The notes beneath the pieces are model-generated. The model made no database searches. It had not been told where the DNA came from and saw nothing but the letters and a program-made list of their open reading frames with translations. Position numbers and translations under genes: made by a program. From NCBI GenBank assembly GCA_022819745.1, contig JAJEGS010000018.1:62001-126000 (forward strand): a DNA stretch of 64,000 nt, written 5' to 3'. Every line of letters begins with the position of its first letter. The first letter of the stretch is position 1. Positions 34,106 through 42,828 of the stretch are shown one piece after another. The stretch is from Candidatus Latescibacterota bacterium. GTDB taxonomy: Bacteria > Latescibacterota > UBA2968 > UBA8231.

Positions 34106-36118
34106 ATGAGGATTACTTTTATTGCCGTTGCTGCGGTGTTGTTGAGCGGCATCGAGTCACTGCGGGCCGAGGTCCACACCTTGGTCCTCGGACAGGGTGG
34201 GGTACCATGGGACGAACTGGGTGAGCGAATAGTAGGCTTGGAGACGGTCTCAGTCGATGGTGCCCTACAGCCCCTTGAACTCTTGCCGCAGCAGAATATC
34301 ATCGCCGGCCCCCGCACGGAGAGCGGCGAATACACCACGATTTTGGGCAGCACTTGGCAGCTAGGTAAACAACCCAAAAGGGACGATTTTGAACTGGGGG
34401 TAACGCCTCGTTTCTGGACCAGTATTCTGCCCCTTTACCACACGGCACCCTTTCAGGTCATCGATGGAGATCTCGCTACGGTGACTAAGCTGCGCTGGTC
34501 TGTGGTGGGTGGGGGTCGCCGAGAAGATATATATACGTTTGACTTTGCGTTTCCCATTCCCATAAACCGCGTGGTATTCTATCCCCCGGCTACCGGACTG
34601 GACGAAGGCGGAGGCTTGAGAAAGCAGCGCTTCCCCCGGGCTTATGAAATATCGGGTGCCAGAGAATCGGTGGATTTTCTCCTGCTCAGCGAAGAAGACA
34701 GGCCTCACACCCTAGAGCAGGTACTGTCGCGTACCTTTGTCAACTCCGATCGCGTTATAGATGTTCGCTTTCCCACGCAGACTCTGCGTTTTTTGCGCAT
34801 TGCCTTCAATCTGATCGCACAGGTGTACATGCTGAGCGAGATTGAAGTGTACGGCGAGGGATTTGCGCCGGAGACTAGCTATCGCACATCGGTTATCGAC
34901 TTGGGAGCGCCGGTGAATTTCGGGCGCATTTTTTGGGAGTTTGAGAAATTCCGCAAAACGCCAGGCGAATCCAAACCCATTCCGGCCCCGGATGCGCCGA
35001 TCAGCTTGGTGTTGGAAACGCGCACCGGCAAAGATGACACCCCGCAGGCTTATTACATCATCAGCGACATAGGTACGGAACGGCAAGTAGAGGAAGCGGT
35101 TTACAATAAGGCGCTGGAGAAATCGCCCTTTGTCCAAGGCAATCGCCCTGGCGACAAATCGTCGATCAAGCTCGACGAGCAAAACTGGAGTTTCTGGTCA
35201 ACGCCCTACGACCTTTCCGGCCAGTTGCTCCGTTCGCCGGATGCACGGCGCTATATGCAGCTTCAGTTCAATATGGTAGCCGAGGATTTCCACACTTTCG
35301 GTCGAGTGAAATCCGTGGCGATTGAGTACTCGCCGCTCCTTGTGGAATCCCTCATTGGCGAGGTGGGTTTGGCTGAGGGAGGAGACCGGGTACCCGAAGC
35401 ACCGGCTGGCCAGGAGACAACATTTATCTACGACGTCTTGGCTAGCTTCGGCACCGACGGTCAGCTAGGCTTTGATGCGCTCAAACTCAATACTGTAGCT
35501 GAGGCCGAGTTCGCCAAGTTGGAGATTGGACAGCCGCTAGCGGAAGTAGAACCCGACAGCGTCCGCTTCGCCGATGGGGTTTTAGCGGTGTATTTCCCCT
35601 CGCATAAAGTAGTGCGCGCCGATGGCGAGGAACATCTGCGGCTAACCTTTCGCACGGCCTTGTTGGATTTTACTACCTACTTCCTCGGCGAGGTGTTGGA
35701 AATGACGGGCGAAAACTTGCCCCAGTCGATCGATCCTGGCGACGCGAGTGCAGAACTCCATAGCGACGACATCCGCGTCTTCGCCACGGGAACCTCGATA
35801 GAAGCGCTTTCCGAGATTGCGTTGGATTCGTCGTTCCTGACGCCCAATGGCGACCGCATCAATGACGAACTCGACATCGCGTTTACGCTGCTGGGCGTGG
35901 AAGACATCGCCGCCGAAGTTAGCATCTATACCCTTACAGGCCAGCGGGTCAGGGCGTTGGTGCGCGGGAAATTCAGCAAGGGTTTTTACACTGAGCAATG
36001 GGATGGGCGCGACGACCAAGGGGCGCTGGTCCCTCCGGGCATCTACCTTTTGCACATAAAGGTAGATGCAGACAAGGAAGTATCAGAGCAATTTCGTTCG
36101 GTTTCGGTAGCGTATTGA
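34106..36118 (+). CDS. Secreted discoidin-like/FlgD-Ig protein (paralogue 2)
   Basis: 670 residues, signal peptide ending SLRAE. The layout matches paralogue 1: a discoidin-type segment with VIDGDLATVTKL and FAFPIPINRVVFYPPA, a central strand-rich part containing PLAEVEPDSVRFADGVLAVYFPS, then the FlgD-Ig end with TPNGDRINDELDIAFTL, IYTLTGQRVRALV and WDGRDDQGALVPPGIYLL, and the final VAY. It begins a four-gene run with the next discoidin protein, the barrel and the TPR lipoprotein. Confidence 0.78.
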   Translation: MRITFIAVAAVLLSGIESLRAEVHTLVLGQGGVPWDELGERIVGLETVSVDGALQPLELLPQQNIIAGPRTESGEYTTILGSTWQLGKQPKRDDFELGVTPRFWTSILPLYHTAPFQVIDGDLATVTKLRWSVVGGGRREDIYTFDFAFPIPINRVVFYPPATGLDEGGGLRKQRFPRAYEISGARESVDFLLLSEEDRPHTLEQVLSRTFVNSDRVIDVRFPTQTLRFLRIAFNLIAQVYMLSEIEVYGEGFAPETSYRTSVIDLGAPVNFGRIFWEFEKFRKTPGESKPIPAPDAPISLVLETRTGKDDTPQAYYIISDIGTERQVEEAVYNKALEKSPFVQGNRPGDKSSIKLDEQNWSFWSTPYDLSGQLLRSPDARRYMQLQFNMVAEDFHTFGRVKSVAIEYSPLLVESLIGEVGLAEGGDRVPEAPAGQETTFIYDVLASFGTDGQLGFDALKLNTVAEAEFAKLEIGQPLAEVEPDSVRFADGVLAVYFPSHKVVRADGEEHLRLTFRTALLDFTTYFLGEVLEMTGENLPQSIDPGDASAELHSDDIRVFATGTSIEALSEIALDSSFLTPNGDRINDELDIAFTLLGVEDIAAEVSIYTLTGQRVRALVRGKFSKGFYTEQWDGRDDQGALVPPGIYLLHIKVDADKEVSEQFRSVSVAY

Positions 36119-36133
36119 GCATCCGAGGATAGC

Positions 36134-38461
36134 ATGTTGCAACGGACGTACTTGTTGACGCTGTTGGCGCTTTTTCCCATCGGGGAAATAGATGCTGGAA
36201 CGCTGCTCATCAACAGCCAAGACCAGTGGCTGCAATGGACTTTTCCCCAAGGGGTGCTATCGCTAGCGGCAGATGGCAGCGTGGAACTGAGACATTTCCG
36301 ACGCGATATAGATGCCGTCGCCGATGCGGCCGAATTCTTCCACCTAAACGCCAAGGGGAAAGAGGTGCAGGGAGGAATTCGCAGTGCGGGTACCCATATT
36401 GACCAAGCCGCCCATATTCTCGATGGCGCGGCCACTACTTGGTGGCAACCCAGCCAAGAGGCCCCGCTCGACGATTGGTGGGTTGAGATCGATTTGGGCC
36501 GCCTCGTCCAAGCGAAAAAGATCCGGCTGACCTTTCCCGATACCGAGGGGGCGCGGCCCTTGCGGGAGTTTTCCGTTTTCGTCACCGAGGGAACGCCTTT
36601 TCTCACCGGCCAAGACGTTTTTCGCTACGACCGAGTGGGCGGCACGACCCAGCCCAGCCAGGAAACGGTGATAGAGTACGATCTTGTGACGCCAGAGTTG
36701 GGCAACGCCACCGGCGAGCATTTGGCGACCAGCGATACCTTAGAGTATATGTCCATTCAGTACGTGCGCGTCGTCGCTCACGCTAAAAGTCTGGATGCGG
36801 CACTGGCTGTGGTCGAGGTCGAGGCCATAGGCGACAACATTGCTCCGGGGACGATTGAGCGGGGAGGCGTCATACGGACTGGGCGCGACCCGCGCACTAT
36901 CGCCAATATCATGGATGGAACCGCGGCTACGTGGTGGACTTTGACCTCGCGGGGGGACCTCGACTGGCGCGATAAAGGCGATTGGTTTGAATGGGATTTG
37001 GGGGCCACCTTCTGGATTGATCAACTAACAATGGTAGAGCCGCCGCCGGGGTTTGCTACGCTAGGGGTGAATTCGTACCGGAATCAGTCCGGTTTTGAAC
37101 TATTGACCTCGGACGGCACGCCGATTCCCACTCAGGGGGAAGAGCGGCTTCAGAGTCCGGTCGATTACCAGTTGCTCAGCTTTGTCGATAACGAAACGCT
37201 GAGCAGCGCGGGTACGAGAAACCGCAATTTTGATTTTCGCTTTCCCGCCCGCAAAGTGCGCTATCTGTTCTATCATCACGAATCTCCGGTCAACAGGTCA
37301 ACTGTTTTCCATTTATTCGAGATTTTCCTCTATGGCGCAGGCCATCCGGCCGAGGTGGTAATGACCTCGAATTTTATCGATCTGGCAGGAGCCAAAAGTC
37401 TGCGCCGAATGCGCTGGGAGGCGGAGACAACGGATGAGACGCGTATAGAACTTCGCACGCGCACCGGCAATACGTTAGACGAAGAGATATTCTATTACGA
37501 CAAAAATGGTCGCGAAGTTCCCAAAGGACGCTGGGACAAACTGCCGGCCAGCCAGAAATTGCCCGAAGTAATAGTGACGAAAGCCGGTGCCGACTGGAGC
37601 GCGTGGAGCTCGGCCTATAAGGAACCTGGGGAAGCCTTCCGCTCGCCCACGCCGAGGAGATTCGTCCAAATGGAGGTGCGCCTGCAGACTGCAGATCCCG
37701 AGGTGGCACCGACGCTGCGCGAGATAGCCCTCGATTTCGACGATCCGCTCATCGGCGGCGGGGTTTTCGCCAGCGTTGCCCCACGCGAAGCAGTCCTCGA
37801 TTCACTGACGGTTTTTACCTTCCGCCTCGGAGGTCGCACGAGACCGACCGATCGGGGTTTCAACCGCCTCTTGTTCGATTTGCCGAATCCTCTCGAAGGT
37901 GGGGTGCAATTGCGGATAGGGGATCGTCGGGTTGAACCGTTGCAGGTGGAGGCCAGCGGAGATTCGGTCGTGATCGACTTGCCCGAACAGGTCCGCGGGG
38001 ACAGCATCGAAGTAGAACTGCCGCTGCGCCTGTTGGCCAATGCTGCTGCTTTCGACGCTTGGGTAAGCTCTACGACGCAGCCTGATATTCGCCAGGGAAT
38101 CCAGCCGGAAGACCTAGGCGCTTTGACGGTGTTCGTGCCCGAGATTGCCCAAGAGGAGCACCTCATCCGCGCATTGGACGTGACCTCGGAGATTGTCACG
38201 CCCAACGGAGATGGCATTAACGACAGGTTGCAGCTACGCTTGTTGGTGGTAAAAACCACCGCCCAACCCAAGGTCGCGATTTACGATTTGAGTGGTGCGC
38301 TAGTCGCTAGCATTAACCAGGTGGATCAAACGCACTATCTGTGGGATGGTCGGGATGAGAGCGGTCTATTGTTGCCCCCCGGTATCTACATTCTGGACGC
38401 CAAGGTAGAGACCGACACTACGACGGAACGGCGACAGCGCGTCGTCCATCTGGTTTATTAG
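36134..38461 (+). CDS. Secreted double-discoidin/FlgD-Ig protein (paralogue 3)
   Basis: 775 residues, signal peptide ending IDAG. Two discoidin-like modules are visible (AAHILDGAATTWWQP with WWVEIDLGRLVQAKKIRLTF; and ANIMDGTAATWWTL with WFEWDLGATFWIDQLTMV). Long strand-rich middle, then FlgD-Ig with TPNGDGINDRLQLRLLV, IYDLSGALVASI and WDGRDESGLLLPPGIYIL. The C-terminus VHLVY resembles the VAY ends of its relatives. Closely related in layout to 48080-50377. It starts 15 bases after paralogue 2. Confidence 0.78.
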   Translation: MLQRTYLLTLLALFPIGEIDAGTLLINSQDQWLQWTFPQGVLSLAADGSVELRHFRRDIDAVADAAEFFHLNAKGKEVQGGIRSAGTHIDQAAHILDGAATTWWQPSQEAPLDDWWVEIDLGRLVQAKKIRLTFPDTEGARPLREFSVFVTEGTPFLTGQDVFRYDRVGGTTQPSQETVIEYDLVTPELGNATGEHLATSDTLEYMSIQYVRVVAHAKSLDAALAVVEVEAIGDNIAPGTIERGGVIRTGRDPRTIANIMDGTAATWWTLTSRGDLDWRDKGDWFEWDLGATFWIDQLTMVEPPPGFATLGVNSYRNQSGFELLTSDGTPIPTQGEERLQSPVDYQLLSFVDNETLSSAGTRNRNFDFRFPARKVRYLFYHHESPVNRSTVFHLFEIFLYGAGHPAEVVMTSNFIDLAGAKSLRRMRWEAETTDETRIELRTRTGNTLDEEIFYYDKNGREVPKGRWDKLPASQKLPEVIVTKAGADWSAWSSAYKEPGEAFRSPTPRRFVQMEVRLQTADPEVAPTLREIALDFDDPLIGGGVFASVAPREAVLDSLTVFTFRLGGRTRPTDRGFNRLLFDLPNPLEGGVQLRIGDRRVEPLQVEASGDSVVIDLPEQVRGDSIEVELPLRLLANAAAFDAWVSSTTQPDIRQGIQPEDLGALTVFVPEIAQEEHLIRALDVTSEIVTPNGDGINDRLQLRLLVVKTTAQPKVAIYDLSGALVASINQVDQTHYLWDGRDESGLLLPPGIYILDAKVETDTTTERRQRVVHLVY

Positions 38462-38512
38462 TTGAGCCGGGCGTCGCCATGCAAACCGCTATCGATACGG
38501 GAAACCAGCGCG

Positions 38513-41149
38513 ATGAATAAAGCCATTTGGTCTTTTGTCTTGCTCGCCCTCTTGCCACTGGAGCTCAAGGCCGACTTGCAGAGTGGGTTCTTCAATCCGT
38601 ACAGAGCGACGGGAACGCCGGTCGATTTTGAATCGCTGAGTCCGGTTTTGCGAAAATGGTACGTGCCCCAGACGCTGCTTTACCTTTATGGCTGGAAGAC
38701 CTACGAGTACACCAACTACGCCCGGGATAACTACCAGCGCTACGTCAACCTCTTCTTGGAAGGAGATCGCTATTACGATCTGTACGGCAACTATATCACC
38801 CGGGGTTGGCGCATCTACGACTGGCGTCAGGAACACCCGCTCGATTTCGGCAGCAGTATTTTCAAAAATCCCCGCTTTAATAGTTGGTTCAACCGCGTCC
38901 TGATATCGTCAGCTTCCAAAGGGCAATTCTACACTGCACTGACCGTCGGCGAACAGCTGCGGACCACGCTGACGCCGATGACCTTCTCGAAGCCGCTCTT
39001 TGACGGTATCCAGTGGGATATGCAGTCCGACAAATACGCCTTGACCCTTATTGCTTCGCGCATTGACAATCCGGCCGTCCAGCGCCTCGACAGCGAAATC
39101 TCCGAAGCGAGAGAGACGGTCTTCACCAATTTGTACGGCCTGCGCGGAGTCGCCCAAGTCGGCGATTTCGCCACACTCGGATTGACGTATGTCAATGCCA
39201 ACCACGGAAACAGCCGCTTGAGCGTCGAGGAAAATTCCCTCAAGGGCGTCTTGGGGGGGCGCTTGAACGCGGAAAACGTCCGCCGCATCGTCGTTCGCCT
39301 TAGCGACGATTCGCCCGAAGACAACACCGGCGGTGCGTTGCTGTTCCGCGAACGGATCTTCATCGACGATGTCGAGCATCCGGAAATAAAACCTTCTATT
39401 GACGGGGGGACGCGGCGTCAGGGCCTGCTTGAAGCTAACGGCGGCGATGTACTGACGCTTAGTTACGACATCGAACGCGATTTCGTCCCGGGCGTAAAGG
39501 ACCAGATCGGCGATTTCAAAGAAGCCCGCAAGATCGATATCGAGCTGGTGGTGGCCAATGATTTTCGCATAGAGGTAACCTCCAATATGCAGACTAATTT
39601 CACCGGCGAGACGGTCTTCTTGCCGGTCAAGCGGAGCAACGGCAATATCAGCGATGGCTCCAATCAACAGGTCGTTCGCTTCCAGTACGGTTTGCCAACG
39701 GCCAACGAAATCATGGGTTTTACGTTTGAAGTTTCCGAGTTGGCCGGATTCAATCTCCGCTCCGAATTCAACGTCAATCGCCACCACCGCAAGTTTCCCA
39801 ATCAGAATATCGTCAAAAGGCAGGCGCTAGCGTCCGACCGCGCCGAGGCTTTTTACGTCACGGCCTCGCGGTTGAGCTATCCTTGGTTCGCTTATGGCGA
39901 GGCCTTCTCCATGGATCCGAACTACGGCACCTCTATGGTCATTCCCGACCAGCGCGGTTTTATCGACTACGAAGATGAGCTCAACTTCACCTATGAGTTT
40001 GTCGAGGACAACGACGACCAAGACCGCTTCCCCGACTGGCGGCGGCGCGTTACCGGGGGTGGTTTTGTGCCGGGGCAGCAGACGACCCGCGCCGCGGATG
40101 TCGAAGTGTTTCCCGGCCTCGACGAGAACAACGACTTGGTCAACGACTTTAACCAGAACGACAATTTGCAGCCCGATTACGTCGAACCCTTTCTGCGCTA
40201 CAATGTCGATCCGCCCGAATTTCTCTTCGGTACCGACATGAACAACAACACCGTCATAGACCGCCTCGAAAACGATACCGAACCCGATTATCCCTACAAG
40301 CGCGACCACCGGGGCTACAATTTCTACGCGGGTGCTGAAATGCAGCCCGGTTCTAAGGTCATGGTCGGGCATCTACGCGAGTGGTTGATCGGTAGCGCCC
40401 GGCGCAATCAGACGAGCTATGGGCTTTTTACTTGGCAGGAAGACCTGCCATTGCGCGGCTTTAAATTTCGCTTCATGGAATTTTTGCGCCTTGCCCGCGA
40501 CGATATTCCCGATGCACTGATCCAGTGGGTACAGTCTCCTTTTTCGGCAGGGGGGCTACAGGATGTGCAGGATCGCTTGATCGCCCAGAATACGATGATC
40601 AACACGTCGTACCTCGACTTTGCTATTCATCGTCTGCGACCGCTGAACGTAGCCGGTAAAGTCAAATGGGACCATTACTTTCAGCGCGGAGATCAGGCGC
40701 AGGAAAATCGCGACGAGAGTTTCTTAGGTGCTATCCTGAGAGCGGAGTACTTCTACGAGCCGTTTGCAGGGATCACCATTTCGCCCAAGTGGAAGCAGCA
40801 GTACACCCGCCAAGTTCCGACAGATCCCTTGGCGCTGCGACGCAATGAGCTGTCGGAGATTTTTTTCTTAATCGGGACGTACGATCTCATCCCCGGCCAG
40901 CTCGTCTCGGAGTCGGGAATCGAATGGGAGGTCTTTCGGAACCTACAGCAAGAGCCCGATCCGCTGCCGCCGGCCTTTGTCGAGGATTTCACTACCCTGA
41001 CTTTGGCCACTCAGTTCACCAACAGTTCCGAATATCAGGGCTATGCACTTTCTACCAAGATCGGTGTGCGCTGGCAACGCCGGGCATTGCAACAAGGCGA
41101 TGAGACCAATTTCCTCACGTTTGTAACCATCTTCGCCGGATTGCGCTAA
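38513..41149 (+). CDS. Large predicted outer-membrane beta-barrel protein
   Basis: 878 residues with a signal peptide (LLALLPLELKA) from the ATG at 38513. The sequence is dominated by alternating strands with Tyr/Arg/Asp turns (QFYTALTVGEQLRTTLTPMTF; FEVSELAGFNLRSEFNV; YFYEPFAGITISPKWKQQY), as in 16- to 26-stranded barrels. In the middle is a D/N-rich stretch around residues 530-600 (GLDENNDLVNDFNQND, DMNNNTVIDRLEND) like a calcium-binding segment. It ends FVTIFAGLR, without the usual terminal Phe. It sits among the FlgD-Ig proteins, so it may be their translocation or display partner. No family recognised. Confidence 0.72.
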   Translation: MNKAIWSFVLLALLPLELKADLQSGFFNPYRATGTPVDFESLSPVLRKWYVPQTLLYLYGWKTYEYTNYARDNYQRYVNLFLEGDRYYDLYGNYITRGWRIYDWRQEHPLDFGSSIFKNPRFNSWFNRVLISSASKGQFYTALTVGEQLRTTLTPMTFSKPLFDGIQWDMQSDKYALTLIASRIDNPAVQRLDSEISEARETVFTNLYGLRGVAQVGDFATLGLTYVNANHGNSRLSVEENSLKGVLGGRLNAENVRRIVVRLSDDSPEDNTGGALLFRERIFIDDVEHPEIKPSIDGGTRRQGLLEANGGDVLTLSYDIERDFVPGVKDQIGDFKEARKIDIELVVANDFRIEVTSNMQTNFTGETVFLPVKRSNGNISDGSNQQVVRFQYGLPTANEIMGFTFEVSELAGFNLRSEFNVNRHHRKFPNQNIVKRQALASDRAEAFYVTASRLSYPWFAYGEAFSMDPNYGTSMVIPDQRGFIDYEDELNFTYEFVEDNDDQDRFPDWRRRVTGGGFVPGQQTTRAADVEVFPGLDENNDLVNDFNQNDNLQPDYVEPFLRYNVDPPEFLFGTDMNNNTVIDRLENDTEPDYPYKRDHRGYNFYAGAEMQPGSKVMVGHLREWLIGSARRNQTSYGLFTWQEDLPLRGFKFRFMEFLRLARDDIPDALIQWVQSPFSAGGLQDVQDRLIAQNTMINTSYLDFAIHRLRPLNVAGKVKWDHYFQRGDQAQENRDESFLGAILRAEYFYEPFAGITISPKWKQQYTRQVPTDPLALRRNELSEIFFLIGTYDLIPGQLVSESGIEWEVFRNLQQEPDPLPPAFVEDFTTLTLATQFTNSSEYQGYALSTKIGVRWQRRALQQGDETNFLTFVTIFAGLR

Positions 41150-41156
41150 TAGGGCG

Positions 41157-42560
41157 ATGGGCAGCACCCCTCCATCTGTTCTCTTGGGGATCGCGCTGGC
41201 CACGCTAGTCGCGTGCGACCATCCCCCCACGACCAAGACCGACTTTCAAATGTGGCTGGAGCGGCATCCGCAGGATAGCGAAGCCCATTGGCAACTGGCC
41301 GATCTGCTCTTGCAAGAGCGCTCCTACCAAGGGGCCGAGCACCACTACCGCACGGCCCTGAGTATCAATCCGAGGACTGTGGACGCTTGGGTTGGGCTGG
41401 GAAATATCTCCTGCAAACAGGGCCTATACGAGCAGGCCGAAAGCCACTTCCGCAACGCCCTCTCGCTGGACGATGAGCACGTGGGTGCGTTGTGTAGCTT
41501 GGCCAGTTTGGCCTTAGAACAAGAGGAATACGCCCTCAGCCGCGATTTGTACCAGCAGGCGCTGGCACTTGATCCAGACAATGCCGGGGCGTTCTACAAT
41601 CTCGCTTTGGCGTACATCAAGCTCAAGGCTTACTACGAGGCGATTGCAGCCCTGCGGCAGGCTACTCGCATTGATACGGGGTACAGTTTGGCATTTTACG
41701 CCCTAGGCCAGATCTACGCCGAGCGCCTCGGCGAGTACCAAGAAGGTATTGCGGCATTTAGGCGAGCAGTGGCACTGAGAGCGGATTGGCCTAGCGCGCG
41801 GATAGGCCTAGGCCACGCCCTGCTGCAAGCTGGCCAAGTAGATGCGGCCACAACGGTTTTTGGCGCGGCCCTCGCGCTCGATCCGAGCGCAGCCCAAGCC
41901 CATGTAGGTTTGGGGTTGGCCGAGGAGCGACGGGGTGGCGAGACGCTCGCCGAGGCACACTATTTGCGCGCCATTGCCTTGGACCCGGTGCGGGCGCGGA
42001 CCTATTTCAAGCTCGGGATGCTTTACGTCAGACAGGGAAGAAAGGAGGAAGCCCAACAATACTTGGGCCGCTTTGAAGAGCTGGCACCCCATGCTGACGA
42101 TCTAGCTCAACTCAGAAACCGACTGCGGCGAGAGCCGGATAACGCGCTAGCCCATTACGCCTTGGCCGGGATTTACGCCAAGCTGAATATGCCCTCCTTG
42201 GCAATCAGCGCCCTGAGAAGCTGTCTCGCCGTGCGGCCGGGTTACGCCCCGGCGTACAACAACCTCGGCAACGCGTATTTGCGCTTGGGAGATACCAGGG
42301 AAGCCATTGCGATGTACGAAGTCGCCGTCCGCATTGATACGTCGTACGCACTGGCCTACAACAATTTGGGCAGTGCCCAGCTACTCAATGGCCGACCGCA
42401 TCAGGCTTTGGAATGCTACCAACGCGCACTGCGAATTCGCCCGGACTATGCCGATGCGTATTACGGGCTTGCTATGGTCTATAGGGAACAGGGACTACAC
42501 GCCGAGGCGGGGGAGGCCATGGCCCGGTATGAACAAATTGTCGCGGCTGATGAGCAGTAA
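41157..42560 (+). CDS. TPR-repeat lipoprotein
   Basis: 467 residues with lipobox LVAC (Cys near residue 20). About eleven tetratricopeptide repeats follow (for example AHWQLADLLLQERSYQGAEHHY, AYNNLGNAYLRLGDTREAIAMYE, AYYGLAMVYREQGLHAEAGEA), with a canonical W-x-x-L-G-x-A-Y pattern. TPR lipoproteins act as docking scaffolds in envelope or secretion machines. Last gene of the 34-42.6 kb group, seven bases after the barrel gene. Confidence 0.9.
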   Translation: MGSTPPSVLLGIALATLVACDHPPTTKTDFQMWLERHPQDSEAHWQLADLLLQERSYQGAEHHYRTALSINPRTVDAWVGLGNISCKQGLYEQAESHFRNALSLDDEHVGALCSLASLALEQEEYALSRDLYQQALALDPDNAGAFYNLALAYIKLKAYYEAIAALRQATRIDTGYSLAFYALGQIYAERLGEYQEGIAAFRRAVALRADWPSARIGLGHALLQAGQVDAATTVFGAALALDPSAAQAHVGLGLAEERRGGETLAEAHYLRAIALDPVRARTYFKLGMLYVRQGRKEEAQQYLGRFEELAPHADDLAQLRNRLRREPDNALAHYALAGIYAKLNMPSLAISALRSCLAVRPGYAPAYNNLGNAYLRLGDTREAIAMYEVAVRIDTSYALAYNNLGSAQLLNGRPHQALECYQRALRIRPDYADAYYGLAMVYREQGLHAEAGEAMARYEQIVAADEQ

Positions 42561-42613
42561 ATGGACGGTGCTCATTTTGCGTATAAAGGCCGGAATAACT
42601 ATGCTTAAAAGCC

Positions 42614-42690
42614 GGGCGGTTAGCTCAGTTGGTCAGAGCGCCTGCCTTACAAGCAGGATGTCCCCAGTTCGAGTCTGGGATCGCCCACCA
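42614..42690 (+). tRNA. tRNA-Val (anticodon TAC)
   Basis: 77-base cloverleaf including CCA. Acceptor GGGCGGT pairs with ATCGCCC (one G-T), D arm contains AGCTCAGTTGGTCAGAGC, anticodon stem CCTGC/GCAGG with loop CTTACAA gives TAC at 42648-42650, T arm GGTTCGAGTCTGGG-type (CCAGTTCGAGTCTGG). It is followed within a few bases by a terminator. Confidence 0.96.
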
Positions 42691-42696
42691 CTCTAC

Positions 42697-42728
42697 AAGC
42701 CCCTGAGCAATCAGGGGCTTTATTTTTG
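42697..42728 (+). terminator. Intrinsic terminator after tRNA-Val
   Basis: AAGCCCCTGA-gcaa-TCAGGGGCTT, a perfect ten-base stem, followed by TATTTTT. It closes the tRNA transcript. The stem sequence is nearly identical to that of the tyrS attenuator terminator. Confidence 0.88.
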
Positions 42729-42828
42729 ACCGTTACCGTTGGCGGTCCGAGATATTTCTTGCGCTATTACACCCTGAGAAAATAGAGTTTTGTCCAAGTG
42801 ATGATCTAATTCTACAGGAGCTATACCC

